Shown: positions 1 through 9,313 of the stretch, piece after piece
How positions within the stretch are numbered: position 1 is the first letter of the stretch
Layout of the letters: every line of letters starts with the position of its first letter
NCBI RefSeq assembly: GCF_013184745.1
Contig: NZ_JAATVU010000016.1
Coordinates: 54,551-118,550 of the forward strand
Origin: Mangrovicoccus sp. HB161399
GTDB lineage: Bacteria > Pseudomonadota > Alphaproteobacteria > Rhodobacterales > Rhodobacteraceae
Direction of reading: 5' to 3'
Length of the DNA stretch: 64,000 nt
Notes under the pieces: model-generated
The model's database searches: none
What the model saw: the letters and a program-made list of their open reading frames with translations, nothing else
Told to the model about the DNA's origin: nothing
Translations under genes and position numbers: made by a program

Positions 1-421
1 GCTTGCGCGCCGCGGCGAGATCCGGCGCGCTGCCGATATCGGCCACGGGATAGTGCAGCCCGCTGGACAGGATGGCGATGGACAGGACCGGCGGCGCCAG
101 CGGCGGCATGAAGGAATCGCGAACGGTCACCAATGTGCTGCGGGCACCGGAGGGCACGCCGGCAATCTCCGCGAAGGCGCCACGTTCGGCGGACGCCGCC
201 TCGCCGGGCGCCAGCGGCACCACCGGCAGCGGCGAGAAATCCGGCCTGCCCGCGACCAAGGCGGGAAACAGGCTCTGGCCGGCCCGGTAGGCGGCAGAGC
301 GGTAGCGGCCCCAGGCGCTCTGCGACTCGTACCACAGGACCGAGGCAGCCATGCCCGACAGGAAGGCCAGCACGATCCACAGTCCGAATATTCCGGAGAG
401 ACGCATCGGGCGCTTCAGCAC
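1..421 (-). CDS. Sensor histidine kinase, N-terminal part (runs off window)
   Basis: This is the 5' part of a gene reading leftwards out of the window, directly downstream of the response-regulator gene. I read the frame from a GTG at 421, which has an AGGAG sequence overlapping the end of the regulator gene; an ATG at 406 is the alternative. The visible protein has a short basic N-terminus, one hydrophobic segment at about residues 10-28 (WIVLAFLSGMAASVLW), and then about 100 residues of likely periplasmic sensor region. The kinase domain is outside the window, so the call rests on pairing with the OmpR-type regulator and on topology. Its position suggests it senses a compound handled by the neighbouring sugar importer and esterases. 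Confidence 0.65.
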   Translation of the reverse strand, partial: MLKRPMRLSGIFGLWIVLAFLSGMAASVLWYESQSAWGRYRSAAYRAGQSLFPALVAGRPDFSPLPVVPLAPGEAASAERGAFAEIAGVPSGARSTLVTVRDSFMPPLAPPVLSIAILSSGLHYPVADIGSAPDLAAARK

Positions 422-427
422 GCAAGC

Positions 428-1156
428 TCACTCCTGAAGCACGACATCCGCGCCGAACACATAGCCGACATTGCGCTCGGTGCGCAGCAGCCGCGGCTTG
501 CGCGGGTCGGCCTCGATCTTCGAGCGCAGGCGGCCGACCAGCATGTCGATCGCGCGCCCGCCGGGATCGGCCGTCTCCTCGCCGGTAACATCCAGTCCGG
601 CGGCGATTTCCTCCCGGGTCAGGGGCACGTGAGGGTTGGCCAGCAGCAGCTTCAGAAGGCGGGTCTCGCGCTGCGACAGCGTCACGTGGTAGCCGTCCGG
701 CGACTGGATCTCGTCGCCCTTGGCATCGAATGTCCAGCCGCTGAAGGTCCATGTCCCGGCAGAGCGGCGATAGGCCAGCGAAGGGCTGCGGCGCAGCCGG
801 CGCATGACGGCACGGATGCGCGCGATCAGCAGGTCAGGGTTGAACGGCTTGGCAATGTAGTCGTCCGCGCCGCCACGATAGCCCGCCATTCGGTGCTGGT
901 CGGCCGAGAGCGCCGAGACGATGATGATCGGCAGATCCAGTTCCTTGCGCAGGCGGCGGCAGATCTCGACCCCGTTCTGGCGGCCCAGCATCACGTCGAG
1001 CAGGATCAGGTCGAGCCGGCCCGTGGCCAGGGCGGCCCGGATGTCTTCCTCCGTCTCGGCGCCGAGGGCGACCGTGCCCTGTTTCTGCAGATAGGCGACC
1101 ATCATGTCGCGCATCTCCTGGTCGTCATCGACGACCAGAATCCTCGGTATCGGCAT
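428..1156 (-). CDS. OmpR/PhoB-family response regulator
   Basis: A 242-residue two-component response regulator. The receiver domain (about 1-120) shows the acidic pocket VVDDDQE, phospho-acceptor Asp54 in LILLDVMLG, and the KPF motif with its conserved lysine. A winged-helix DNA-binding domain (about 135-238) ends with the typical RNVGYVF. I start at the ATG at 1156, because its protein begins exactly where receiver domains begin; a 15-residue upstream extension is unlikely. It is followed by the sensor kinase gene and is divergent from the sugar ABC operon. A 10-bp direct repeat in the shared intergenic region recurs upstream of the esterase genes, so those are probable targets (inference). 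Confidence 0.93.
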   Translation of the reverse strand: MPIPRILVVDDDQEMRDMMVAYLQKQGTVALGAETEEDIRAALATGRLDLILLDVMLGRQNGVEICRRLRKELDLPIIIVSALSADQHRMAGYRGGADDYIAKPFNPDLLIARIRAVMRRLRRSPSLAYRRSAGTWTFSGWTFDAKGDEIQSPDGYHVTLSQRETRLLKLLLANPHVPLTREEIAAGLDVTGEETADPGGRAIDMLVGRLRSKIEADPRKPRLLRTERNVGYVFGADVVLQE

Positions 1157-1218
1157 CGACCGTTCCTCCCCAACGGTAGTTTGCTGCCCCTGTCCTAGCA
1201 CCGTTCCTGCCGGGAAAT

Positions 1219-1238
1219 GTAACGCTTTGTCACGGATC
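1219..1238 (+). promoter_or_regulatory. Putative response-regulator binding site A (direct repeat)
   Basis: Two head-to-tail copies, GTAACGCTTT and GTCACGGATC, in 10-bp register, as expected for an OmpR-family dimer on one DNA face. The site lies between the regulator gene and the sugar ABC operon. Near-identical repeats occur at 5555-5574 and, on the minus strand, 12413-12432. Confidence 0.55.
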
Positions 1239-1355
1239 GGAACGAATTTTCCGGAGCCGCGGCCGGAGCCGGATTTCGGCGGTTGTGCGCGGGCCGCGGC
1301 AGCGGCTTAATCGGGCATAGACGGCCCCGAAGGCCGCGTGAGGGAGGAGACGGAA

Positions 1356-2600
1356 ATGAGATATTGCGCGATCCGCGCAGTCATGGCGGCTGCGGTTCTG
1401 GCACCCTGTGCCGCGGGTGCGGAGCCCCAGGCCGAGGTCCTGCATTGGTGGACTTCGGGCGGAGAAGCAAAGGCTGTCGCCGTTCTGCAGCAGGAATTCG
1501 CCGCGCGCGGCGGCAGCTGGACCGACATGCCGGTTGCAGGGGGCGGCGGCGATGCGGCGATGACGGCGCTGCGCGCCCGGGTGCTGTCCGGCAATCCGCC
1601 GACTGCGGTGCAGCTGAAGGGCCCGGCGATCCAGGAATGGTACGAGGAAGGCGTGCTGGCCGACATCTCGGACGTCGCTGCCGCCCAGAACTGGGAGCAG
1701 GTGCTTCCGCAGGCTATTTCTGCCCACATGAAATGCGGCGGAACCTGGTGCGCGGCTCCGGTGAACGTGCATCGCGTCGACTGGATGTGGGCCAACGCCG
1801 AGGTTCTGGCGCAGAACGGCATTGGCATGCCTGCCAGCTGGGAGGAGTTCAATGCGGCAGCCGAGAAGCTCATCGCCGCAGGCATCACGCCATTGGCGCA
1901 CGGAGGCCAGGCATGGCAGGATGCGACCGTGTTCGAGACGGTGGTTCTCGGCATCGGCGGCACCGAGTTCTACCGCAAGGCCCTGATCGATCTCGACGAG
2001 GAGGCGCTCGGCTCGGACACGATGACGGCGGTCTTCGACCAGATGCGCATCCTGCGCGGCTTTGTCGACGACAACTTTCCCGGCCGGGACTGGAACCTCG
2101 CGACCGCCATGGTGATGAACGGCGAGGCTGCCTTCCAGATCATGGGTGACTGGGCCAAGGGCGAATTCCTCGCTGCGGGAAAGGTGCCGGGCGAGGACTT
2201 CCTCTGTGCTTCGACCCCGGGCGACGGCTTCCTCTACAATGTCGACAGCTTCGCGATGTTCGATGTCGGTGCCGGCGATGCGCGCGAGGGCCAGGAGATC
2301 CTCGCCGAACTGATTGTCGGCCCGTCCTTCCAGGAGACTTTCAACCTCGCCAAGGGGTCCATCCCGGTCCGCAGCGACGTGAGCCTCGACGGCTTCGACA
2401 GCTGCGCGCAGCTCTCGGCACGGGACATGAACGCTGCCTCGGACGACGCCGGTCTGCTGCCGTCCTTCGCCCATGGCATGGCGCTGCGGGGAGCCCAGGC
2501 CGGCGCGATCAGCGATGTGGTCACGGCGCATTTCAACTCGGACATGTCGTCGGAGGAGGCGGTCGAGCAACTCGGCCGCGCCATCGCGAACTCGATGTGA
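1356..2600 (+). CDS. Sugar ABC transporter, periplasmic substrate-binding protein
   Basis: A 414-residue extracellular solute-binding protein of the CUT1 carbohydrate class, first gene of a four-gene importer operon. The ATG at 1356 is chosen because GGGAGGAGA lies just upstream and a signal peptide starts there (cleavage near AAGA-EPQ, about residue 22); a GTG 18 bases upstream is less likely. The mature N-terminus EVLHWWTSGGEAKAV is typical of glucose/mannose-type binding proteins of the GtsA kind. The exact sugar cannot be read from sequence. A putative response-regulator repeat lies about 120 bp upstream. Confidence 0.9.
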   Translation: MRYCAIRAVMAAAVLAPCAAGAEPQAEVLHWWTSGGEAKAVAVLQQEFAARGGSWTDMPVAGGGGDAAMTALRARVLSGNPPTAVQLKGPAIQEWYEEGVLADISDVAAAQNWEQVLPQAISAHMKCGGTWCAAPVNVHRVDWMWANAEVLAQNGIGMPASWEEFNAAAEKLIAAGITPLAHGGQAWQDATVFETVVLGIGGTEFYRKALIDLDEEALGSDTMTAVFDQMRILRGFVDDNFPGRDWNLATAMVMNGEAAFQIMGDWAKGEFLAAGKVPGEDFLCASTPGDGFLYNVDSFAMFDVGAGDAREGQEILAELIVGPSFQETFNLAKGSIPVRSDVSLDGFDSCAQLSARDMNAASDDAGLLPSFAHGMALRGAQAGAISDVVTAHFNSDMSSEEAVEQLGRAIANSM

Positions 2601-2654
2601 CCCCCCCGCGCGGCCGCTGTGGCCGCGCGCTTCCGTCCGAAGAAGGAACCTGCG

Positions 2655-3527
2655 ATGCTGAGCTGGCTCGAGCGGCAGATCCCGAAGATCATCCTGGCCC
2701 CGACTTTCGCCGCCGTGACGGTCTTTGTTTACGGCTTCATCGCCTGGACCGCGTGGATTTCCCTGACGAAATCCCGGCTGCTGCCGAACTACGACTTCGC
2801 GGGACTGATCCAGTACCGGCGGCTGTTCGACAATCCGCGCTGGGACATGGCGATGGGCAACCTGATGGTGTTCGGCCTGCTGTTCATCTTGCTCAGCATG
2901 GTACTTGGACTATGGCTGGCGATCCTTCTCGACCAGCAGATCCGTGCTGAGGGGCTGATCCGGACGATCTACCTCTATCCGATGGCGCTCTCGATGATCG
3001 TCACCGGCACAGCCTGGAAATGGATGCTCAATCCCGGTCTGGGACTGGAATCCCTGGTGCAGCGCTGGGGGTTCGACGGGTTCCGCTTCGACTGGCTGGT
3101 CGATCCGGACCGGGCGATCTATGCCATCGTGATCGCCGCCGTCTGGCAGGCCTCGGGCTTCGTGATGGCGCTGTTCCTCGCGGGCCTGCGTTCCGTCGAC
3201 GGCGAGATCATCAAGGCCGCACAGGTGGACGGCATCCCCGACTGGCGCATCTATGCGTCGATCATCCTGCCCTCGATGGCGCCGGTCTTCATGTCGGCTT
3301 TCATCGTGCTGGCGCATCTGGCGATCAAGAGCTTCGACTTGGTCGTGGCGATGACCGGCGGCGGACCGGGCTATGCCACGGATCTGCCGGCGACCTACAT
3401 GTACGCGATGGCCTTTTCGCGCGGGGATCTCGGCCAGGCCGCCTCCTCCGCGATGGTGATGATGATGGTGATCTTCGCCATCGTGGTGCCCTATCTCTAT
3501 TCCGAACTGAGGGCCAAGCATGACTGA
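2655..3527 (+). CDS. Sugar ABC transporter permease 1
   Basis: A 290-residue inner-membrane permease of the MalF/UgpA class with about six hydrophobic segments. The cytoplasmic coupling (EAA) loop is visible as KAAQVDGIPDWRIY. The ATG at 2655 has AAGAAGGAA upstream and begins a sensible N-terminus (MLSWLERQIPK). The stop overlaps the start of the second permease by 8 bases, indicating translational coupling. With the binding protein, second permease and ATPase it forms a complete CUT1 importer. Confidence 0.92.
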   Translation: MLSWLERQIPKIILAPTFAAVTVFVYGFIAWTAWISLTKSRLLPNYDFAGLIQYRRLFDNPRWDMAMGNLMVFGLLFILLSMVLGLWLAILLDQQIRAEGLIRTIYLYPMALSMIVTGTAWKWMLNPGLGLESLVQRWGFDGFRFDWLVDPDRAIYAIVIAAVWQASGFVMALFLAGLRSVDGEIIKAAQVDGIPDWRIYASIILPSMAPVFMSAFIVLAHLAIKSFDLVVAMTGGGPGYATDLPATYMYAMAFSRGDLGQAASSAMVMMMVIFAIVVPYLYSELRAKHD

Positions 3528-4434
3528 CCAGCCGGTTCCCCTTTCCGCCGCCCCGGCCGGGATGCGCGTTACGCGGCCGCGGCTCCGCCGCATGGCGTTG
3601 CGCGCCGGGCTTTATGCCATGCTGGCAGGCTTCGCGGCGTTCTACCTCCTGCCGCTTTTCGTGATGGTGACGACCTCGCTGAAGGGACTGGAGGAAATCC
3701 AGTCGGGCAGCCTCGTCGCGCTGCCACGCGAGATCACCTTCGAAGCTTGGAGCAAGGCGTGGTCCGGCACCTGCACCGGCATCCAATGCGAAGGGCTGCG
3801 CCCGTTTTTCTGGAACTCGGTGGCCATGGCGGTCCCTGCGGTCATCCTCTCGACTCTTATAGGGGCGTTGAACGGCTATGCCCTGTCGCACTGGCGGTTC
3901 CGGGGGTCGAACATCCTTTTCGGGGCGATCTTATTCGGCTGCTTCCTGCCGTTCCAGGTGGTGCTGATGCCGATGGCGCGGGTTCTGGGGCTGCTCGGCC
4001 TCGCGGGCTCGATTCCGGGGCTGGTCCTGGTGCATGTCGTCTACGGGCTGGGCTTCACCACGCTCTTCTTCCGCAATTTCTATGTCACCGTCCCCGGCGA
4101 ACTGGTGCGCGCGGCGAAGATCGACGGGGCGGGATTCTTCCGCATCTTCGCCTCGATCTTCCTGCCGCTTTCGCTGCCGATCGTCACGGTCACCGTGATC
4201 TGGCAGTTCACGAATGTCTGGAACGACTTCCTCTTCGGGGTCTCGTTCAGCCAGGCGGGATCGCAGCCGGTGACGGTCGCACTGAACAACATCGTCAATT
4301 CGACCACCGGCGTGAAGGAATACAATGTCGACATGGCCGCCGCAATCATCGCCGGGCTGCCGACGCTCGGCGTCTACGTCCTCGCCGGAAAGTATTTCAT
4401 CCGCGGTCTGACCGCGGGCGCCGTGAAAGGATAA
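3520..4434 (+). CDS. Sugar ABC transporter permease 2
   Basis: A 304-residue inner-membrane permease of the MalG/UgpE class. After a short cytoplasmic N-terminus there are about six membrane segments and the coupling loop RAAKIDGAGFFRIF followed by LPLSLP. Its start overlaps the preceding permease gene and only 4 bases separate its stop from the ATPase start, so the set is one operon. It forms a heterodimeric channel with permease 1. Confidence 0.92.
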   Translation: MTDQPVPLSAAPAGMRVTRPRLRRMALRAGLYAMLAGFAAFYLLPLFVMVTTSLKGLEEIQSGSLVALPREITFEAWSKAWSGTCTGIQCEGLRPFFWNSVAMAVPAVILSTLIGALNGYALSHWRFRGSNILFGAILFGCFLPFQVVLMPMARVLGLLGLAGSIPGLVLVHVVYGLGFTTLFFRNFYVTVPGELVRAAKIDGAGFFRIFASIFLPLSLPIVTVTVIWQFTNVWNDFLFGVSFSQAGSQPVTVALNNIVNSTTGVKEYNVDMAAAIIAGLPTLGVYVLAGKYFIRGLTAGAVKG

Positions 4435-4438
4435 GCGC

Positions 4439-5539
4439 ATGGCCCCGATCCTCGAGATCCGCAACCTGTCCAAGACCTTCGGCGAGACGCGCATCCTGCG
4501 CGACATCCACGTCGCCGTCGATCCCGGCAATTTTCTGGTGCTGGTCGGCCCCTCGGGCTGCGGCAAGTCCACGCTGCTGAACTGCATCGCCGGGCTGGAG
4601 GCCCCTTCGGGCGGGCATATCCGCATCGGCGGGCGCGACATGGCGGGCGTCAATCCGAAGGACCGCGACATTGCCATGGTGTTCCAGTCCTATGCGCTCT
4701 ATCCGACGATGAGCGTGGCGCGCAACATCACCTTCGGTATGCGGGTGCGCGGCATCGACCGCGCGGTGCAGGAGCGCAAGCTTGCCGAGGTAGCTGAGCA
4801 ACTGCAGATCGGCCACCTGCTCGACCGCCGTCCGGCGCAGCTTTCCGGCGGGCAGCGCCAGCGCGTGGCGATGGGGCGGGCGCTGGTGCGCGATCCGATG
4901 CTGTTCCTGTTCGACGAGCCGCTCTCCAATCTCGATGCCAAGCTGCGGGTGGAGATGCGCACCGAAATCAAGCGGCTGCACCAGCAGCTGGGCCGGACGA
5001 TGGTCTATGTCACCCACGACCAGGTCGAGGCGATGACGTTGGCGACCCATATCATGGTGATGAAGGACGGCGCGATCCAGCAGCTCGGCACCCCGGCCGA
5101 GATCTACCGGGCACCGGCCAATATCTTCGTCGCGGATTTCATGGGGGCGCCGGTGATGAACCTGATCCCGGCACGGCTGCGCCGTTCCGGAGGGGAGGCG
5201 CGCCTGGAAATCGACCGTCCCGGCGGCACGCCGATCGTGTTCGAAAGCACGCCGCTGCCGGGACCGCTGCCGGATGAAGTGATACTCGGCCTGCGGCCGG
5301 AGGACATCACCGAAGCCGGACGCGGCGGGGACGGGCCGTCGGAGACGGTGGAGTGCCGGATCGACATGGTCGAGCCTGCCGGTGCCGATACCTATGTGGT
5401 CTCCTCGCTGGGCGGGCGGCCGGTGACGGCGCGGCTGCCGCCCGACACCGCCGCCGAACCCGGTGCGGTGCTGCCGCTGGCCTTCGACCTTAGCCGGATG
5501 TCCCTGTTTCGGCCGAAGACCGGCGAGCGGCTGAACTGA
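4439..5539 (+). CDS. Sugar ABC transporter ATP-binding protein (MalK/UgpC type)
   Basis: A 366-residue ATPase energising the sugar importer. The nucleotide-binding domain (about 1-235) has Walker A GPSGCGKST, signature LSGGQRQR, Walker B LFLFDEP and the switch region [12 protein letters not shown]-terminal regulatory region with TOBE/OB-type folds (about 240-366) is typical of MalK/UgpC proteins. It starts 4 bases after the second permease and is the last gene of the importer; a response-regulator-like repeat follows 16 bases after its stop. Confidence 0.94.
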   Translation: MAPILEIRNLSKTFGETRILRDIHVAVDPGNFLVLVGPSGCGKSTLLNCIAGLEAPSGGHIRIGGRDMAGVNPKDRDIAMVFQSYALYPTMSVARNITFGMRVRGIDRAVQERKLAEVAEQLQIGHLLDRRPAQLSGGQRQRVAMGRALVRDPMLFLFDEPLSNLDAKLRVEMRTEIKRLHQQLGRTMVYVTHDQVEAMTLATHIMVMKDGAIQQLGTPAEIYRAPANIFVADFMGAPVMNLIPARLRRSGGEARLEIDRPGGTPIVFESTPLPGPLPDEVILGLRPEDITEAGRGGDGPSETVECRIDMVEPAGADTYVVSSLGGRPVTARLPPDTAAEPGAVLPLAFDLSRMSLFRPKTGERLN

Positions 5540-5554
5540 TCCGGAAGCGGTTTT

Positions 5555-5574
5555 GTAACGCAAGGTAACGGGCA
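5555..5574 (+). promoter_or_regulatory. Putative response-regulator binding site B (direct repeat)
   Basis: GTAACGCAAG followed directly by GTAACGGGCA: a perfect GTAACG-N4-GTAACG tandem with 10-bp period. It sits between the importer ATPase gene and the first carboxylesterase gene, about 245 bp upstream of the latter. The rest of the roughly 280-bp gap shows no gene. Confidence 0.5.
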
Positions 5575-5818
5575 GCCCGGAAAGGCGGACGGGGACAGGC
5601 AGGAAGCAGTTGATCGGCATCGCGGGCCGTCGGACAGTCGCGGGGGAGACGGCACGCAGGGGCCGCTCCGCACGGGGCAGGGTGCCACACAACGCGGCAC
5701 CGCCCCGGATTGCAGCACAGCAAAGACCGATGGCCGCCGGCACGGCGCGGGCCATCGCCCCGGCGCGGCACCGCGTTCCGGGAAAGCACGCGCCGTGGCA
5801 TTTTACGGGAGGACAGAC

Positions 5819-7444
5819 ATGACCATGATTTCCAGGCTTGCGGCCGGCTCGGCACTGGCTCTGGCACTGCCGCTGGCAGCCCAGGCACAGGACGCGCCCT
5901 TCACCGCCAAGACCGGCGCTGCCGAAGCGGCGGTCGCGCAGGGCCGGCTGCAGGGTTTCGTCGACCGCGGCATCGAGACTTTCCGCGGCGTGCCCTATGC
6001 CAGTGCAGCGCGCTTCATGCCGCCCGCTCCGCCCGCTTCCTGGGATGGCACGCGGCTGGCCGTCAACTACGGCGAAAGCTGCCCGATCCCGCGCATGGCC
6101 GAAGTGGCGAATGACGAGCAATTCAACCCGCACCGCTACATGCCGGAGAACGAGGCCTGCCAGTTCCTGAACATCTGGACACCGGCAACCGGCGACGGAG
6201 GGAAGCGTCCGGTGATGGTCTGGCTGCATGGCGGCGGCTTCACCAACGGCTCCTCGATCGAGCAGGTCTCCTATGACGGACGCAACCTTGCCGAGAAGGG
6301 AGATGTCGTCGTGGTCTCGCTGAACCACCGGCTGAACGTGCTGGGAACGCTCGATCTCACCCAACACGGCGAACGCTACGCGCAGAGCGCCAACACCGGC
6401 ATGAAGGACATCGTCGCCGCACTGGAATGGGTGCAGGCGAATATCGCGGAATTCGGCGGCGATCCGTCCAACGTGACCATCTTCGGCCAGTCCGGCGGCG
6501 GCTCCAAGGTGCGGATCCTGATGGGCACGCCCTCTGCGGAGGGGCTCTTCGCCAAGGCGATCGTGCAGTCCGGCGCCTCGCTGCAGCCGGTGATCTCCGA
6601 AGAGGGCTCCCAGGCGATCGCGGCGCATACGCTGGAAAACCTCGGCTTGACGGACGAGACCGTGGGCGAGATCGAGACCGTGCCCTATGACGTGCTTCTG
6701 GCGGCCGCGGGCAAGGCGCTCGATCAGGCGGCGGAGGAAGGCGCAATCCCGGCGGCCAGCTTCCGGCCTGCGCTCGACGGCGATTTCATGCCCTACGAGC
6801 CGGTGGACGAGGGCTGGGCGCGGCACGCGATGGACGTGCCGATGATGATCGGCAACGTGCTCAACGAGTTCGAGACAATCATCCGCATCGATCCGGCGGA
6901 ACTGGTGGCCGACAACAAGGCGGACTGGACCCCGGAAAAGACCGCCGCCAAGATGAAGGAGCGTTTCGGCGATGATGCGGAGGCGATCTCGGCAGCGTGG
7001 AGCGAAGCCTATCCGGAGTTCACGCCGCAGGACGCGTATTTCTTCGACACCTCGCGGCGCCACGGCGTGATCCATCACGCGAAGCTGAAATCCGCGCTCG
7101 GCGGGGCACCGGTCTATTCCTGGGTAATGTCCTGGCAGTCGCCGGTGCTGGACGGTGTAGGCGGGGCCTGGCACTGTGCCGAGATCCCGATGGTCTTCGA
7201 CAATGCCGATCTGGTGCCGCAGTCGAATGGCGGCGGCGCCGATGCGCTGGCCATGGCGGATGTCATGAGCCAGGCTTGGATAAACTTCGCGCGCACGGGC
7301 GATCCCAACCATGACGACATGCCGGACTGGCCTGCCTACACGGCGGAAAACGGCGCGACGATGATTTTCGACAACGTCTCCGAAGTCCGCAACCACCATG
7401 ACGAAGAGATCATGGACATTCTCTACGGCGCAAGCGGCGGCTGA
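5819..7444 (+). CDS. Secreted type-B carboxylesterase 1
   Basis: A 541-residue alpha/beta-hydrolase of the carboxylesterase type-B family. An N-terminal signal peptide (MTMISRLAAG... to AAQAQ, about 24 residues) predicts export. Seen motifs are the oxyanion-hole HGGGF (His137), nucleophile Ser225 in FGQSGGG, and a likely catalytic His in WHCAEIP. The ATG at 5819 follows GGGAGGACAG and gives a clean signal peptide; a GTG 24 bases upstream is disfavoured. These enzymes hydrolyse carboxylic esters; the natural substrate is unknown. It follows the sugar importer, and a similar esterase lies downstream. Confidence 0.9.
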   Translation: MTMISRLAAGSALALALPLAAQAQDAPFTAKTGAAEAAVAQGRLQGFVDRGIETFRGVPYASAARFMPPAPPASWDGTRLAVNYGESCPIPRMAEVANDEQFNPHRYMPENEACQFLNIWTPATGDGGKRPVMVWLHGGGFTNGSSIEQVSYDGRNLAEKGDVVVVSLNHRLNVLGTLDLTQHGERYAQSANTGMKDIVAALEWVQANIAEFGGDPSNVTIFGQSGGGSKVRILMGTPSAEGLFAKAIVQSGASLQPVISEEGSQAIAAHTLENLGLTDETVGEIETVPYDVLLAAAGKALDQAAEEGAIPAASFRPALDGDFMPYEPVDEGWARHAMDVPMMIGNVLNEFETIIRIDPAELVADNKADWTPEKTAAKMKERFGDDAEAISAAWSEAYPEFTPQDAYFFDTSRRHGVIHHAKLKSALGGAPVYSWVMSWQSPVLDGVGGAWHCAEIPMVFDNADLVPQSNGGGADALAMADVMSQAWINFARTGDPNHDDMPDWPAYTAENGATMIFDNVSEVRNHHDEEIMDILYGASGG

Positions 7445-7468
7445 GGCCGCACCTTCCCGCGCGCCGCA

Positions 7469-7496
7469 GGGGGGCCGGTTCCGATGCCGGCCCCCC
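7469..7496 (+). terminator. Hairpin terminator after esterase 1
   Basis: A perfect 10-bp GC stem, GGGGGGCCGG pairing with CCGGCCCCCC, with an 8-nt loop, starting 24 bases after the esterase stop. There is no T-run beyond a short CTT. It probably limits read-through into the next esterase gene. Confidence 0.6.
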
Positions 7497-7584
7497 GCTT
7501 GCGCGCGGCATCCCCGACACGTCCCTGCCGCCCGGCGGCCGCGGCAACGGACGGAGGCAAGGCGGCCGCCAAAGGGAGGAAAAA

Positions 7585-9243
7585 ATGACAGGACAATTGA
7601 GAGGCGCCGCCGCCGGACTCGCGGGCGGCGCGCTGGCGCTGCTGATGGCCGGAACGGCGCTGGCCGGGCCAGTGGAGGTGGTGCAGATCGCCGGCGGCAA
7701 GGTGCAGAGCGTGGCGACCGACGTGGCGGGGGTGCAGGTTTTCAAGGGCCTCCCCTATGCCGGGCCGGCTGCCGGGAAGGCCCGCTTCGCCCCGCCCGGG
7801 CCGGTTGTGCCTTGGGACGGCGTGAAGCTCGCCGACACTTGGGGCGACCAGGTGATGCAGGACGTGAACCTCAACCCCGTCGGCACCTTCTGGGGCGACG
7901 AATTCTATTACGATCCGGAGTTCCTGCCGCCCGCCAGCGAAGCGGGGCTGAACCTCAACGTGTTCACCCCGGCCCGGGACACCGGCGACGCGCTGCCGGT
8001 CTACGTCTGGATCCATGGCGGCGGCAATGACCACGGCTATGCCTCGGAAATCGAGTTCTGGGCGCCGAAGCTTGCTGCCAAGGGGATCCTCGTGGTTCCG
8101 GTGCAGTACCGGGTCGGCCCATTCGGCTTCCTGACGACGCCGGAACTCGATGCCGAGATCGATGACGGCCGGTCGGGCAACCAGGCGCTGAAGGACCTGA
8201 TCGTGGCGCTGGAATGGGTGCGCGACAACATCGCGGGCTTCGGCGGCGATCCCGGGACGGTGACGATCGGCGGCCAGTCGGCCGGAGCGTCGAACACTGT
8301 CGCGCTGCTGTCGAGCCCGCCCGCGAAGGGGCTGTTCGGACGCGCCGTGATCGAAAGCACCGGACCGAGCCTGCTGCCGCGGAACTATCCCTCCATTGAA
8401 GACCAGCAGGCGGCGAATGCGGCGGCCATAGCGGAAGTCTTCGGCGGGCCGAGATCGCTGGAGGAGCTGCGCGCGATCCCGGCGGCAGAATTCATCGACC
8501 GCAAGATCGGAGGGAAGAACCTGTTCTATGCGCTCGATGCGCCGGTCTCGAACTATGTGATCGACGGAACCTTCCTGACCGCCGAGTCGGTCGACCTGTT
8601 GCGGCCCGGGGCGCTGGACGGGATCGACCTGATGATCGGCTCGACCTCGGACGAGCGCACCTCCACTGTCGGCGATCCCGACGGCGCCATGGGTCCGGAG
8701 GAGTTCGCGGCGGCGATGTCCAAGGTCTATGGCGACGGCTACGCCGATGTCTACCGGGCCTCGGATCCATCCCATGCCTACCGTCTGAAGCTGCGGGCCG
8801 AGGCCGATTACCGCTTCGCCTCGGTCCTTTTGTCGACACAGGCAGCGAAGGCGCGGAACTCGGAGGGGAATGTCTTCGCCTACTACTTCAACCACGCCCC
8901 GCCCGGCCGGAACGCGGAATTCTACGGCTCGTACCATTCCTCGGACCTGTGGTATTTCTTCAACTCTATCCGCGACTGGGACGGGCAGCGGCCCTGGACC
9001 GGCGCCGACGAACGCATGGCCGAGACCATGTCCTCCTATCTGGCAAATTTCGTGAAGACGGGCGACCCGAACGGCGAGGGCCTGCCGGACTGGCCGCAGC
9101 CCGAAGACGGACCGGCTTTCATGCGGTTCCATGACGGGCTGGCGCTGGCTGCGGAGGCGACGCCCTGGCCGGAACGCGACGCGTTGAACCGCAAGCAGAT
9201 GCTGGCGGATTACGGCATGACCGAAGCATCGCTCGCGCCCTGA
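7585..9243 (+). CDS. Secreted type-B carboxylesterase 2
   Basis: A 552-residue carboxylesterase type-B family enzyme with an N-terminal signal peptide ending near GTALAG. Motifs: oxyanion-hole HGGGN with His144, nucleophile Ser232 in GGQSAGAS, and a probable catalytic His in YGSYHSSDLW. AAAGGGAGGA precedes the ATG. It is related to, but clearly diverged from, the esterases on either side, so the locus carries three different exported esterases rather than a recent duplication. A strong hairpin follows the stop. Confidence 0.9.
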   Translation: MTGQLRGAAAGLAGGALALLMAGTALAGPVEVVQIAGGKVQSVATDVAGVQVFKGLPYAGPAAGKARFAPPGPVVPWDGVKLADTWGDQVMQDVNLNPVGTFWGDEFYYDPEFLPPASEAGLNLNVFTPARDTGDALPVYVWIHGGGNDHGYASEIEFWAPKLAAKGILVVPVQYRVGPFGFLTTPELDAEIDDGRSGNQALKDLIVALEWVRDNIAGFGGDPGTVTIGGQSAGASNTVALLSSPPAKGLFGRAVIESTGPSLLPRNYPSIEDQQAANAAAIAEVFGGPRSLEELRAIPAAEFIDRKIGGKNLFYALDAPVSNYVIDGTFLTAESVDLLRPGALDGIDLMIGSTSDERTSTVGDPDGAMGPEEFAAAMSKVYGDGYADVYRASDPSHAYRLKLRAEADYRFASVLLSTQAAKARNSEGNVFAYYFNHAPPGRNAEFYGSYHSSDLWYFFNSIRDWDGQRPWTGADERMAETMSSYLANFVKTGDPNGEGLPDWPQPEDGPAFMRFHDGLALAAEATPWPERDALNRKQMLADYGMTEASLAP

Positions 9244-9264
9244 CACCGGCGGCGGGAAAAACGC

Positions 9265-9291
9265 GAAGCCCGGGCGATCCGCCCGGGCTTC
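9265..9291. terminator. Bidirectional terminator between convergent genes
   Basis: A perfect 11-bp inverted repeat, GAAGCCCGGGC and GCCCGGGCTTC, with a 5-nt loop, between the convergent esterase 2 and ceramidase-like genes. It can serve both strands. Confidence 0.75.
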
Positions 9292-9313
9292 TCCGTCTGC
9301 ATCCGGTCCGGAT

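Noticed and set aside
4397..7399. A 1000-codon open frame on the minus strand
   Set aside because: It lies antisense to the ABC ATPase and esterase 1, which have clear motifs; its own sequence is Arg/His/Gly-rich with no family features. It is a high-GC shadow frame.
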